Source of the DNA: Membranipora membranacea
Taxonomy: Eukaryota > Bryozoa > Gymnolaemata > Cheilostomatida > Membraniporidae
Direction of reading: 5' to 3'
Assembly: GCA_914767715.1 (NCBI GenBank)
Contig: OU612072.1
Coordinates: 7,688,001 to 7,752,000 of the forward strand
DNA: 64,000 bases
Both the position numbers and the translations under genes were made by a program. The notes under the pieces were generated by a model that did no database searches, was not told the origin of the DNA, and worked only from the letters and a program-made list of their open reading frames with translations. Positions 63,173 to 64,000 of the stretch are shown in pieces (the stretch's first letter is position 1; every line of letters starts with the position of its first letter).

Positions 63173-64000
63173 GTATATGAGATTTTCCATTTAATTTATC
63201 TCCCTTAAACAAAAGAATGGTGTTTGTCATGTTTGTTAGGTTCAATAGGCCAGAAGCAGCTATAGCATAAGTTGTTATGGCACGGACAATATTTGATGGC
63301 AGGATATTGCTCACGTTTTATACTTCATTGGTGTATGTTCGGAAAAATTTACTGGGTGTACCCAGTTGTAGCGGTCATATTTAGAAATTAAAAGGTGTTT
63401 TGTTTTAGCATTGTATGTGTGGGGAAATAACTCCTATTTTGTGTAGTCTAACTAATCTAATCATCAGGGAATTCCAGGTTGAAATTGCATTGTGGGATTT
63501 GTTGACATGGCAATTAATTCACGAAGTAAGCTTGTAGAGAAGTCTGCTCGTATCAGACCAGCACAAATTGAAAAATTTCAATTGAATTATGTCAAACTTC
63601 TTATGGGACTAGTATGATATTGTATGGTCTTAAGACCACTGTCTTGGGGCAATTACCAACAACATTTTTGATGTTTCAATTGCCTCTCATGTCATTTTTC
63701 GGCTGGATATCTTTTGCATAACACATGAGCGAAGAGTTCAATAGTGCCTCACTTTTCAGCAAAGAAACCCAACTGTCAGAGTCTGAAAAACTGAGATATG
63801 CCAGCTTCGCATACTTTCCTAACATGCTAATGACATGATATGGGGATATGCGGTAGCGCTGTCTCTCACCAACCACCTCATGCAATGATAAAACATACAC
63901 AATGTAGAACCCAGGACTATAGTCTTGACTTGTGTCAACTGCATCAAACTGTTGACTTCCCACTAATCACATATCGATAGTGTGAATTTTGGATATGCAG
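63173..64000. other. Intron sequence of the PAN-pentraxin gene
   Basis: After the GTATAT donor at 63173 I see no further pentraxin exon up to the window end. By comparison with exons 4-5, the next exon should encode a DGSDAW...-like segment. An open minus-strand frame at 63676-63963 shows no domain. Confidence 0.5.

Noticed and set aside
1-64000. CRISPR arrays, bacterial operons, rRNA genes, prophage
   Set aside because: Intron-bearing animal genes throughout; no direct-repeat/spacer pattern and no rRNA-like conserved blocks were seen.

Overview
The window looks like AT-rich nuclear DNA from an invertebrate animal. Genes are split into short exons (about 50-280 bp) with GT-AG introns of a few hundred bases to several kilobases. 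Intergenic DNA is full of decayed transposons, tRNA-derived SINEs, foldback elements and simple repeats. The mix of LARGE glycosyltransferase, a fibrinogen-domain lectin-like gene, a PAN plus pentraxin protein and a prohormone-4-type neuropeptide precursor suggests a marine invertebrate; I cannot fix the phylum. All gene models were assembled by hand from splice signals and reading-frame phase. The six models called here are phase-consistent at every junction.

Layout. 1.3-5.2 kb (-): three-exon gene for a 115-residue secreted Cys-rich protein. Its CxCGxC...MPT...CC core resembles the C-terminal domain of P2X7 receptors. 4.6-10.3 kb: transposon graveyard with a MITE, a broken BEL/Pao gag split by a minisatellite, and a LINE reverse-transcriptase remnant. 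12.95-14.7 kb (+): 3' part of an unrecognised single-pass membrane protein. 16.9-17.2 kb: three tRNA-like SINE modules. 18.4-24.5 kb (-): four-exon precursor matching the insect prohormone-4/IDLSRF family (signal peptide, dibasic-flanked peptide, LDLa domain, conserved C-terminal domain). 24.5-34.0 kb: no gene that I can support; it holds a 43-bp tandem repeat and a long hairpin. 34.0-35.6 kb (+): two-exon mucin-like membrane protein. 35.6-42.2 kb: apparently non-coding.

42.2-55.4 kb (+): a complete 16-exon LARGE gene (720 residues), the bifunctional xylosyl/glucuronyl transferase that builds matriglycan on alpha-dystroglycan. In its sixth intron, on the opposite strand, lies a complete four-exon secreted fibrinogen-related gene (253 residues) with its own TATA box and a 187-bp tandem repeat just upstream. 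59.0-63.2 kb (+): 5' part of a secreted or surface protein with Cys-rich PAN-like modules followed by tandem pentraxin-like domains; it runs off the right end.

The genes do not form an operon-like unit and share no obvious pathway. Three encode secreted or surface recognition-type proteins, one a neuropeptide-type precursor, and LARGE a Golgi enzyme.
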